DNA from: JANXUC01 sp043749225
GTDB lineage: Bacteria > Acidobacteriota > Terriglobia > Terriglobales > Acidobacteriaceae
Direction of reading: 5' to 3'
DNA: 21,147 nucleotides
Assembly: GCA_043749225.1 (NCBI GenBank)
Contig: JAYVEP010000254.1
Coordinates: forward strand, 1-21,147
Within the stretch, counting starts at the first letter, position 1. Each line of letters begins with the position of its first letter. Below are positions 6,795-13,926 of the stretch, in pieces. The translations under genes were made by a program, and so were the position numbers. The notes under the pieces are model-generated. The model made no database searches and was not told where the DNA came from. It saw only the letters and a list, made by a program, of their open reading frames with translations.

Positions 6795-9389
6795 ATGAGC
6801 CTTCTTTCTGATTCCGAGATTGTCCGCCACATACGACGCCAACCCAAGGGTACCGCGGGTTTCAAGCAACTGGTGCGCGAACTTGGCATCAAGGGTCCGA
6901 ATCGACGCGACCTCGCCGAACGCCTGGAACGGCTCGCCGCTAGCGGTCAACTGATGCAGCTAGATTCTGACCGCTTCGCCATTCCGAAGGCTGCCAAGAA
7001 TCAGCTGGTCGGGCGGCTGAGTATGCATCGTGACGGATATGGCTTCGTGATTCCGAACCGTTCTGACCTCTCAGAGCCGTTGCGAAGCCAGCTCTCCGGA
7101 GATGTTTTCATCGCTCCGCACCAGATCGGCTCGTCGATGCATGGCGACCGAGTTTTGGTGGAAGTCAGCAGTGTGCGCTCCGACGGTCGCTGCGAAGGCC
7201 GCATTCTGCGAACGGTCGATCGCGCACACGCGACCGTGGTCGGGACATTCCATTACGGCGGGCGGCACAACTACGTAACTCCGATTGACGAGAAGATCAC
7301 GCAAGATATCTTGATTGCCGCGGGTATGGAACAGCCGCCAGATGCCACTTCAGGCGAAGTTTCAGAGGAAGAGAAGAAATTCGTCACGCCGCATCGCGTG
7401 CTCGGCGAAGAGGCAGCGCGGCGGACGGCATGGGACGATCTCGAAGGCGTGGTGGTCGATGTCGAGATCACCGATTGGCCCAGCGCCACGCAGAATCCTC
7501 GCGGCCGCGTAGTCGAGATTCTTGGCTACGCAGATGATTTCGGCGTCGATGTTGAAGTCATGATTCGCAAACATCATCTGCCGCACCGCTTTCCTGCGGG
7601 AGTGCTGGAGGATGCCGAAGCCGCGTCCGAGATTATTTCTGCGCATGAGCTCGCAAAGCGGCGCGATTATCGCGATTTGCCGATTGTCACCATCGACGGC
7701 GAAACAGCCCGCGATTTCGACGATGCGGTGCTCGTCCGAATCCTCGAAAATGGCAACTACGAGCTGCAGGTTCACATCGCCGACGTCGCTCACTACGTCA
7801 CGCCTGGCTCGAAGCTGGATCAGGAAGCTCGCCTGCGCGGCACATCTGTCTATTTCCCTGACCGCGCTGTTCCAATGTTGCCGCTGGAGTTGTCGACGAA
7901 TATTTGCAGTCTGCGCCCGCAGGTGGAGCGGCTGGTTCTCTCCTGCACGATGGAGATTGACCATCAAGGAGAGATTGTCGGCTACGAGCTCAACGAGGGC
8001 GTGATTCGGTCCGCCGAGCGCATGACGTACACCGCCGTGAATGCCGTGCTGGAAGGCGATCCTGCGGCGCGGCAGCGCTATGCCGCGCTGGCCGTGGGCT
8101 TTGACCGAATGAAGGATCTGGCGCTCATCTTAAATCTTAAGCGGCAGCGGCGCGGGTCGATTGATTTTGATCTGCCGGAGCCGGTGATTGAGTTTGACGA
8201 TCAAGGCCTGATGCAAGGTGTTGCGAGATCGGAACGCAATATCGCTCATCGCTTGATCGAAGAGTTTATGCTTTCCGCGAACGAATGTGTGGCGCAGTAT
8301 CTCGAAGCGCGAGTGCCGTCACTCTATCGCATTCACGAAAAGCCGGACGCTAAGCGCGTTTACGAATTCGAAGTCACAGCTGCGACCTGGGGATATTCGC
8401 TCGGCGTGGGCGCGCTGCCGATTCGCCGCGTGCAGTTAAAGGGCGACCGTCGGGCGTCGCAGGGTTCTGGACGCCAGCCTCGGTCGATTGAAATTCCGCA
8501 GGAAGTCCACGTGACGCCGCGCATGTATCAGAAGCTGGCGCAGAAGATTCAAGGCAAGCCGGAGGAGCGCATCTTGAGCTTTCTAATGCTGCGTTCGCTC
8601 AAGCAGGCTAAATACTCCGAAGTCAACGATGGTCACTTCGCGCTGGCGGCGGAGGCTTACACGCACTTCACTTCGCCCATCCGGCGCTATCCGGATCTGA
8701 TTATTCATCGCATCTTGAAGGAAGTGCTGCGGGCTTTGCCGGAAGAAGCGGGCGGAGTGGCGATAGCTCGCGCGACAAGCGCTAGTGTGGCAACGGAGCT
8801 TGCTCCGTTGAAGAGCGACGCAGCTTCGCACCAGAACCAAGATTCGTATCAGGGCACGGCTTCAGCCGTGCCAACTAAGCCCAAAAATCCTTCGGCTTTA
8901 GCCCCTGAGGAGGCCCGTTCTCAATCCAAACGCACCAAGTCTGCGGAACAACCCGCGCTCACCGGCCCCATCTCCATCGAAGAACTGCACGACGTCGCCG
9001 AAGAATCCAGCCAAACCGAACGCCGCGCTGACGAGGCCGAGCGCGAGCTCATGGAATGGAAAAAAGTAAAGTTCATGCAAGACCGCGTCGGCGAAGACTT
9101 CGACGGCCTCATCATCAGCGTCACCAAGTTCGGCTTCTTCGTCGAACTCATCGATATGTTCATCGAGGGCCTGGTCCCGCTCGCCACGCTGACGCACGAC
9201 CACTTCACGTTCCACGTAAACACGCGCCAAATCATCGGCCAACGAACGCGAAAAGCCTACAGCCTCGGGGATCGGATCAGGGTGTTGGTGGACCGGATTG
9301 ATCCGGTGCTGAGGAAAATTCAGTTTGCGTTGATGGACGAAGAACCTGTGCGGAGAGGGAAATTGAAGGGGAAGCGGCGGAAGAAGTAA
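6795..9389 (+). CDS. rnr: Ribonuclease R with an unusual insert before the S1 domain
   Basis: An 864-aa 3'-5' exoribonuclease of the RNB/RNase II family that degrades structured RNA. Domains in order: N-terminal winged helix (about 1-60), cold-shock OB domains (about 70-260), and an RNB catalytic domain with DGETARDFDDA holding the metal aspartates D301, D307, D309 and D310. Further on come TSPIRRYPDLIIHR, QTERRADEAER, an S1 domain (from about 765) and a Lys/Arg-rich tail (KGKRRKK) as in other RNase R proteins. It is somewhat longer than the family norm because of a low-complexity insert at about residues 650-725, between YPDLIIHRILKEV and the ERRADEAER helix. The DNA of that insert contains palindromic repeat units. 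No clear ribosome-binding site is visible at 6795, although the winged-helix start fits the family. Confidence 0.95.
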   Translation: MSLLSDSEIVRHIRRQPKGTAGFKQLVRELGIKGPNRRDLAERLERLAASGQLMQLDSDRFAIPKAAKNQLVGRLSMHRDGYGFVIPNRSDLSEPLRSQLSGDVFIAPHQIGSSMHGDRVLVEVSSVRSDGRCEGRILRTVDRAHATVVGTFHYGGRHNYVTPIDEKITQDILIAAGMEQPPDATSGEVSEEEKKFVTPHRVLGEEAARRTAWDDLEGVVVDVEITDWPSATQNPRGRVVEILGYADDFGVDVEVMIRKHHLPHRFPAGVLEDAEAASEIISAHELAKRRDYRDLPIVTIDGETARDFDDAVLVRILENGNYELQVHIADVAHYVTPGSKLDQEARLRGTSVYFPDRAVPMLPLELSTNICSLRPQVERLVLSCTMEIDHQGEIVGYELNEGVIRSAERMTYTAVNAVLEGDPAARQRYAALAVGFDRMKDLALILNLKRQRRGSIDFDLPEPVIEFDDQGLMQGVARSERNIAHRLIEEFMLSANECVAQYLEARVPSLYRIHEKPDAKRVYEFEVTAATWGYSLGVGALPIRRVQLKGDRRASQGSGRQPRSIEIPQEVHVTPRMYQKLAQKIQGKPEERILSFLMLRSLKQAKYSEVNDGHFALAAEAYTHFTSPIRRYPDLIIHRILKEVLRALPEEAGGVAIARATSASVATELAPLKSDAASHQNQDSYQGTASAVPTKPKNPSALAPEEARSQSKRTKSAEQPALTGPISIEELHDVAEESSQTERRADEAERELMEWKKVKFMQDRVGEDFDGLIISVTKFGFFVELIDMFIEGLVPLATLTHDHFTFHVNTRQIIGQRTRKAYSLGDRIRVLVDRIDPVLRKIQFALMDEEPVRRGKLKGKRRKK
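8791..8910. repeat. Palindromic dispersed-repeat DNA inside the RNase R coding region
   Basis: Three units are visible. CAACGGAGC/GCTCCGTTG (8791-8810) is a perfect 9-bp stem. GGCACGGC/GCCGTGCC (8853-8872) is a perfect 8-bp stem with loop TTCA. CGGCTTTAGCCCCTGAGG (8892-8910) resembles the repeat in the pyrR-pyrB gap. The block is translated in frame without a stop, adding roughly 40 residues rich in Ser, Ala, Pro and Gln. Confidence 0.65.
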
Positions 9390-9436
9390 GTGTTGGAGAA
9401 ACCGTAAATCTCAGGCGCTTGCCCCGGCCCGTTAGG

Positions 9437-9442
9437 TATAAT
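9437..9442 (+). promoter_or_regulatory. Perfect -10 element (TATAAT) before the small membrane peptide
   Basis: TATAAT lies 22 bp before the ATG of the 38-codon gene. No well-spaced -35 box is evident upstream. The position between rnr and the sugar genes suits a promoter for the 9464-11859 gene group. Confidence 0.4.
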
Positions 9443-9463
9443 GCTCGCCAGTTAGAATCCCAC

Positions 9464-9580
9464 ATGACGCAACTCGATTCACCGCGTAGCCGCTTGGCGA
9501 TGGCCCTGACGGACATCCATTTCTGGGTGCCGGTCATAGTCTTGTTTTGCGGGCTGCTGCTACTAAGGATGTTTCACTAG
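9464..9580 (+). CDS. Small single-span membrane protein, 38 aa
   Basis: A 38-codon frame from ATG 9464 to TAG 9580. The product begins MTQLDSPRSRLAMAL, continues with TDIHFWVP and a hydrophobic span (VIVLFCGLLLL), and ends RMFH. It looks like a small one-pass membrane peptide with its positively charged N-terminus inside. A TATAAT box sits upstream and the transporter gene starts 16 bp downstream of its stop, so it is probably translated as the first member of that unit. Function is unknown. It could be an accessory subunit of the transporter, but that is inference. Confidence 0.5.
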   Translation: MTQLDSPRSRLAMALTDIHFWVPVIVLFCGLLLLRMFH

Positions 9581-9596
9581 TTGCTTCCGGGAAATC

Positions 9597-10901
9597 ATGC
9601 CAGCGGAATCTCCAGACATTAGTTCCACAGGTAAAACGAGCGGAACGCGATCGCGAAGCTTGCAGTTGCTTGGAATTTTCTCCGGCTTCACGGCGGGAGC
9701 TTGGCTAGGGGCTGCGGAAGCGCCGACGAAGCTCGTCTCAATCGGCATTTCGCCGGTTGTGATTTCGCTGATTATGGTATCAGGTGTTTTTCTGGCGCGC
9801 TGGAGCTTGCCCGCGTTGGCAATGGGCACGACCTCGGTGCGAGCCGACGTACGTCGTGCGCCCCACTTAATCCTCTGGGCGTTGCTCGCCGGATGCTTGT
9901 GGGCCGTAGCGAACACGCTGACGATTTTCGCGATTCGCGACGTTGGCCTCAGCATTGCGTTTCCTTTGTGGAATTCGAACAGTTTGATTGGAATCTTCTG
10001 GGGGTTTCTTTTCTTTAATGAGCTTCGCCAGGCGGGCTGGCGGCGATGGACCGGCGTCCTGGGCGGAGCCGCAGTGCTCTGTGTTGGCGCTGCTCTGCTG
10101 GCGATTGCCTCAGCCTCTCAAAATCCTTCCGGACACGCAATGAGCGGAGTATGGGCGGCCCTGGGTGCTGGGGTACTGTGGGGCACCATGTACATTCCCT
10201 ACCGCAAGGCGTACCTGACGGGCATGAGTCCGATGTCGTTCGTCACATTTTTTACTTTTGGCGAACTAGGAATGATGGGAACGCTGGCGCTTGCATATTT
10301 GGGGCCGACGCCGCTTTGGCACGAGTTGCAACAGGCGCGCGGAGTGATTTTCTGGCTGATGCTGGGAGGATTTGTTTGGGTGATTGGCGATCTCTTTCAG
10401 CAATACGCAGCGAAATATGTAGGGATCAGCCGTGGAATTCCAATCGCGAACACGAATCAGCTGTGGGGCTTGTTGTGGGGTATTCTCGTTTTCGGCGAAT
10501 TGCACGGCAAGAGCCATGCCACGTATCTACAAGTGATTGGCGGATCGCTTCTGATGATTCTGGGTGTGGCCGCGATTGCGGCTTCCTCGGCCACGGGCGA
10601 GGAACAGCTGCGCTGGAGAGACGCGGCGATACGCGAGAGCCAGCGCTACGGTGTGCCTATCAACTACGTGGAAGCGCGATTCGAAGGTCGCCAGGCCGAC
10701 GACGAACTTCCCCTTCAACACACCTGGATTGACTGGCTGCTGGTGATCCTGGCGACATCTGTTCTGGTAGGCTTTGCGGCCATGGCTCGCGTCCCCGATT
10801 TAGCCATTCAGTGGAAACCCGCTCTCGTGCTTACCATCATTTCTTTTGTTCTGCTGTTTGTTTGTGGAAGAAAGCTTTGGCGCACTACGCGCTTCCACTA
10901 A
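9597..10901 (+). CDS. Sugar permease of the GRP / RhaT-like drug-metabolite transporter superfamily
   Basis: A 434-aa inner-membrane protein with about ten hydrophobic spans in two repeats. The features ARDVGLSIAFPLWNSNSLIG-like segment, FFNELR, LWGTMYIPYRKAY (about 194-206), ANTNQLWGLLWGILVFGEL and the terminal spans match the glucose/ribose porter and L-rhamnose symporter branch. Between the eighth and ninth spans is a hydrophilic loop (about 335-375), longer than in GlcU-like proteins. The likely role is proton- or sodium-coupled uptake of a monosaccharide; the substrate is not readable from sequence. The kinase gene starts 13 bp after its stop, so uptake and phosphorylation are probably coupled. 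The ATG at 9597 is used because it is the first one, with hydrophilic residues before span 1. Confidence 0.85.
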   Translation: MPAESPDISSTGKTSGTRSRSLQLLGIFSGFTAGAWLGAAEAPTKLVSIGISPVVISLIMVSGVFLARWSLPALAMGTTSVRADVRRAPHLILWALLAGCLWAVANTLTIFAIRDVGLSIAFPLWNSNSLIGIFWGFLFFNELRQAGWRRWTGVLGGAAVLCVGAALLAIASASQNPSGHAMSGVWAALGAGVLWGTMYIPYRKAYLTGMSPMSFVTFFTFGELGMMGTLALAYLGPTPLWHELQQARGVIFWLMLGGFVWVIGDLFQQYAAKYVGISRGIPIANTNQLWGLLWGILVFGELHGKSHATYLQVIGGSLLMILGVAAIAASSATGEEQLRWRDAAIRESQRYGVPINYVEARFEGRQADDELPLQHTWIDWLLVILATSVLVGFAAMARVPDLAIQWKPALVLTIISFVLLFVCGRKLWRTTRFH

Positions 10902-10914
10902 GAGGATCCTTTCG

Positions 10915-11859
10915 ATGATGGCCAATTCGACGACCAGTGTTCCACAAGTGGATGTCGTTGGCGTTGGCCTGAACGCGACAGATATTTTGATTCCGGTGAA
11001 GGATTTTCCGAAGAGTGGCTCGAAAGTCGAAATCAAGTCTGCCGACGCAGTGCTGGGCGGCCAAGTGGCTTCGGCTCTGGCGGCGTGCCAACAATGGGGT
11101 TTGCGCACACGGTACATCGGAAAATTCGGGGAAGACCATTTTGCCGAGCTTCATCGAGCGGAATTTGCGCGGCTTGGCGTGGAAACGCAACTTTTTACAG
11201 CGGCGGGTGGAACCAGCCAGCAAGCGTACATCCTGGTTGATCACGAGGGGGAGCGCACTGTGCTTTGGAAACGCGACCCGCGGATTGCACTCCTCCCAGA
11301 AGAGTTGCGACGCGAATGGATCGTCAACGCGCGAATTCTGCATTTAGATGGGCACGACACCGCCGCTGCTGCACTGGCGGCCCGATGGGCGCGAGAGGCG
11401 GAGATACCGGTCATCGCCGATCTCGATGAACTCTATCCTGGCGTCGAAGAACTTCTACCGAACATCGACTATCTAATAACAAGCCGCGACATTCCAGCAA
11501 AGCTGACGCACGACGATGATCTTCACCGGTCGCTGCCAGAAGTATTTCGCCGCTACAACTGCCGACTGACCGCAGCCACGCTGGGCAGCGAGGGAGTGCT
11601 GGCGTGGGACGGTACGCGTTTCAGCTACGCCCCGGCTTTTCAGGTGGATGTCGTGGACACGACAGGTGCTGGAGATACGTTTCACGCCGGCTTCATATAC
11701 GGCTTGCGAAAAGCTTGGCCACTGGAGCGGCAACTGGCGTTCGCATGTGCCGCGGCCGCACTAAACTGCACGTGCCTCGGTGCGCGCGGCGGAATTCGCT
11801 CCGTTGGGAAGATTGAAAACCTGATCGCGACGGGCAAGCTACATTCGGCGGCGTTCTAG
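10915..11859 (+). CDS. PfkB/ribokinase-family sugar kinase
   Basis: A 314-aa kinase of the ribokinase fold. DVVGVGLNATD opens the first Rossmann-like strand, VLGGQVASALAACQQWG (47-63) is the substrate-lid region with the conserved GG, and DTTGAGDTFHAGF (248-260) is the PfkB signature with catalytic base D254 and the anion hole GAGD. It should transfer the ATP gamma-phosphate to a sugar hydroxyl; the actual sugar (fructose, ribose, KDG, adenosine) cannot be told. An AGAGGA ribosome-binding site lies 7-8 nt before the ATG at 10915; a second ATG follows at 10918. The frame is open upstream within the transporter gene, but that part is overlap. It is the last host gene before the element. Confidence 0.9.
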   Translation: MMANSTTSVPQVDVVGVGLNATDILIPVKDFPKSGSKVEIKSADAVLGGQVASALAACQQWGLRTRYIGKFGEDHFAELHRAEFARLGVETQLFTAAGGTSQQAYILVDHEGERTVLWKRDPRIALLPEELRREWIVNARILHLDGHDTAAAALAARWAREAEIPVIADLDELYPGVEELLPNIDYLITSRDIPAKLTHDDDLHRSLPEVFRRYNCRLTAATLGSEGVLAWDGTRFSYAPAFQVDVVDTTGAGDTFHAGFIYGLRKAWPLERQLAFACAAAALNCTCLGARGGIRSVGKIENLIATGKLHSAAF

Positions 11860-11928
11860 GGCTGTCGTTCTCCGGCGCAGCTCGATGGCCCACATTGAGC
11901 TTAGATTCAAAGGGTGCAAAAGGAGATT

Positions 11929-11978
11929 TGGTCGGGACGGGCAGATTTGAACTGCCGACCCCTCGCACCCCAAGCGAG
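11929..11978 (-). repeat. attL: displaced 3' end of tRNA-Pro
   Basis: Identical over 50 bp to 21069-21118. It covers the CCA end, acceptor 3' strand, T arm, variable loop and anticodon arm of tRNA-Pro, but lacks the 5' half (D arm and acceptor 5' strand). It is therefore a remnant and not a functional tRNA gene. Confidence 0.95.
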
Positions 11979-12017
11979 AAGGCCGGGGCGGATGGGCGTC
12001 CGTGGAGAATCAGGCAG

Positions 12018-12027
12018 TTACGGCGTT
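12018..12027 (+). promoter_or_regulatory. Candidate integrase arm site, left end
   Basis: TTACGGCGTT occurs here, 40 bp inside the left att core, and in inverted orientation at 21050-21059, 10 bp inside the right core. A 10-bp match at both ends in opposite orientation suits arm-type binding sites of a tyrosine recombinase, but only two copies exist. Confidence 0.35.
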
Positions 12028-12104
12028 CTGACTCCGCCATGAATCCTATACGCGGGGGGTCAAACACGCAAGTCCTTTCCTCTTTTGGAATTCTACCCTT
12101 TAGG

Positions 12105-12273
12105 TCAGAGCGGTCCTACTTCGCTCCAATGGGCTTTGCACTTCTCACACACCGCCACATGCTGCCGCAATTGTTTGGCGGCAATGTCCTTCTCGCATTT
12201 TTTTAACGTCTTCGTGAGCCGCGTGCTCATACCGCAACAACAGCCTATGTTCAAAGCAGTTCGTTTCTTCCAT
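12105..12273 (-). CDS. Small Cys-rich protein, apparently frameshifted at an A7 run
   Basis: A strong GGAGG ribosome-binding site (12282-12286) sits 8 nt before an ATG at 12273. That frame reads MEETNCFEHRLLLRYEH and so on, but stops at 12145 after 42 codons. A +1 shift at the seven-A run (12198-12204 on the plus strand is T7) moves into a frame ending KCEKDIAAKQLRQHV then AVCEKCKAHWSEVGPL at 12105. With one A fewer, the whole span is a coherent 55-aa protein with H-x3-C-x2-C, a zinc-binding-like pattern. Alternatives are an 81-codon frame starting at 12350 or a 41-codon version from ATG 12230, which lack a ribosome-binding site. The shift may be an assembly error, a mutation or slippage. It lies just downstream of the 82-aa gene on the same strand. 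Confidence 0.5.
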
Positions 12274-12303
12274 CTGTGACGCCTCCAAAACACTAGAATA
12301 CCG

Positions 12304-12552
12304 CTACCTATTGAATGGCACCACCGGGCAGAGCGGTCCCTTTGCCCCACGCTTAGACCTCCGGCCCATCACCAACAGCCCCGCAACGCTCTTATAGCGC
12401 GGCTTCGTCCTATGAAACATACGGGGAGCCGCGTGTCCCGTGTGCCCAACTGGAAGACGTGGGAGGTAGGGCTTGTTGTAGTACTTCAGGTCTGCGGGCT
12501 TTCCGTCCGCACCAAAAAATCGCACTAGCATGTGGTCCGGTGTCTTTTTCAT
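12304..12552 (-). CDS. Unknown basic small protein, 82 aa
   Basis: The product begins MKKTPDHMLVRFFGADGKP and is rich in Lys, Arg, Pro and His with aromatic residues (KYYNKPYLPRLP). I recognise no family. It is 30 bp upstream of the Cys-rich gene on the minus strand, suggesting a two-gene unit at the left end pointing toward attL. The start has no clear ribosome-binding site; the internal ATG eight codons in is another option. An overlapping 66-codon frame on the same strand is less coherent. By position it could be an early or regulatory gene, but nothing in the sequence shows this. Confidence 0.45.
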   Translation of the reverse strand: MKKTPDHMLVRFFGADGKPADLKYYNKPYLPRLPVGHTGHAAPRMFHRTKPRYKSVAGLLVMGRRSKRGAKGPLCPVVPFNR

Positions 12553-12747
12553 GGGCCAAGATTCTCACGGAGCCCGACCGAGCTGCAAATGCCCACGATA
12601 CCCAAAACACAGGTGACTAAAGTGGGCGTATGTTATTGCAGGGCAATAGGTTAGTCCACATTAGACGCCTCTTTAAGACGCCCTTTTACCACGTCCTCGG
12701 TGCCCGGTCCACGAGAATTGGGACTACAGGCACTTATTTAACAGTAG

Positions 12748-12780
12748 CCACTTGACACCAAGTGGCCAAAAGAGTACTGT
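12748..12780 (+). promoter_or_regulatory. Candidate promoter with overlapping operator palindrome
   Basis: TTGACA (12752-12757), a consensus -35, is followed after 17 bp by TACTGT (12775-12780). The -35 is embedded in the perfect palindrome CCACTTG-ACAC-CAAGTGG (12748-12765). A repressor bound there would block RNA polymerase. Transcription would start close to the GTG at 12788. Confidence 0.45.
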
Positions 12781-12787
12781 TGGTCTT

Positions 12788-13309
12788 GTGAACATCCTAG
12801 AGCAACGTCGCGCTGAGCAATCCGGGAAATCTAAGAAGGTCAACCCGCTGGACAAAGACATGACCAAGGCGCAAGTTGTTCGCCGTAAGTTCAAGTCATC
12901 CCTTCCGCGCACGATTCAAAACAGGGTGCTCTCCAAGATGGAAGCGATGGCCCGGACGATGGAGCTATTCGACCGTTTCATAAGCGAAATGAAAGACGCG
13001 AAGCTCAGCGAGACTGATGTGTCTGCCGGTCTTGTGTTCTGTCAGCCTGAAACACCCGGCGTAAGCGACGGCGGGCAGACCATCGCTCTGCCGAAGGCGG
13101 AAGAGATTGGAACCTTTGTTGAGCGCGTCAAGGCCCTACACAAGCCGCTTTTTCTAGGTGTGCTGTTTATTCAGACGGACCGAGATGCAAAAGGCACTGA
13201 GAAGTACCGCACTATTTTTGTTTGGCCGTTCATGGCCGGACCCGAAGCTGAAAAAAGATTGTTGGAGGCTCGCAGACGGGCGACGGAGGATGCGGCAAAA
13301 GTTGACTGA
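12788..13309 (+). CDS. Unknown element protein, 173 aa
   Basis: First plus-strand gene of the element. The frame is open from a TTG at 12752, but that TTG is part of the likely -35 box. The GTG at 12788 fits a leaderless or very short-leader transcript from the promoter at 12752-12780, as no ribosome-binding site precedes it. The N-terminal half is basic and helical (KAQVVRRKFKSSLPRTIQNRV), the C-terminal half has beta segments (PLFLGVLFIQTD, YRTIFVWPFM) followed by a charged helix (EAEKRLLEARRRATEDAAK). No known family was recognised. It is placed before the capsid gene, where phages often carry packaging or scaffolding-related genes, but no motif supports such a role. Confidence 0.6.
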   Translation: MNILEQRRAEQSGKSKKVNPLDKDMTKAQVVRRKFKSSLPRTIQNRVLSKMEAMARTMELFDRFISEMKDAKLSETDVSAGLVFCQPETPGVSDGGQTIALPKAEEIGTFVERVKALHKPLFLGVLFIQTDRDAKGTEKYRTIFVWPFMAGPEAEKRLLEARRRATEDAAKVD

Positions 13310-13325
13310 GCTGTAGGAACAAGTT

Positions 13326-13357
13326 GGCCTCAGAAGGTTTGCACACCAACTGAGGCC
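13326..13357 (+). terminator. Stem-loop after the 173-aa gene
   Basis: GGCCTCAG (13326-13333) pairs with CTGAGGCC (13350-13357) around a 16-nt loop, 16 bp after the stop codon. No T tract follows, so it may act as an mRNA-stabilising hairpin and not as a terminator. Confidence 0.35.
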
Positions 13358-13445
13358 GGGTAGCCACAAATCGGACACGCGCAAACGCATCACGGTAGGG
13401 CTTTGTTCATTTTAGCCCACCGACACCAAAACGGAAGGGGCTTTT

Positions 13446-13790
13446 ATGGACGCACACCAAGAACTGCTACTGCAAGCACAGTACCCAGGTTGCATCATGG
13501 GCAACGCGGCGGGCGAGTTTATCATTGTCCCGCTTGACCGTGAGATTACGCCGGAAGTCCGCGCTGACATTCTCCGCCGTGGGCTTGCGTATTGCGCCGT
13601 GTTTGGCCTTGTGGACGGCCATGCAGAAGTCCGGTGTGCTGAGTCCTCCTTCGCCCTCCAGGTAGTCCTATCCGCGCACCGAGCTTGCGCTCAGATGTTG
13701 GCCGAGCGGCTTCGCCCGTCAATCGGTGACAGCGTGGATTGGCTCAAGAATTTGCATTCCTTGGCTGACCCAAGGACGGAAATGAACTGA
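13446..13790 (+). CDS. Unknown element protein, 114 aa
   Basis: An ATG preceded by a good ribosome-binding site (GGAAGGGG, about 5 nt away). The product is short and acidic to neutral, with a beta-rich start (GCIMGNAAGEFIIVPLD) and helices containing Cys and His (AYCAVFGLVDGHAEVRCAES, SAHRACAQML). No family recognised. It lies between the 173-aa gene and the capsid gene on the same strand, with a 136-bp gap to the capsid start. A TTAGCCCA octamer found elsewhere in the element lies 26 bp upstream of its start. Confidence 0.6.
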   Translation: MDAHQELLLQAQYPGCIMGNAAGEFIIVPLDREITPEVRADILRRGLAYCAVFGLVDGHAEVRCAESSFALQVVLSAHRACAQMLAERLRPSIGDSVDWLKNLHSLADPRTEMN

Positions 13791-13926
13791 CAAGTTTAAC
13801 GGGTTGGCCGGTGCGTCATAACCCTCCGCTCATAGTAGCGGGTGATAAAGCGCACACGCTGAAAAGCACACAGAGGCTCCGCGAGTCGGGGCCACGTGCG
13901 CCAACAAAATTTGAAATGAGGATTCT

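Noticed and set aside
11929..11978. Second tRNA-Pro gene at the left boundary
   Set aside because: Only the 3' part is present. The D arm and 5' acceptor strand are missing and do not occur to the right of it, so it is an att remnant.
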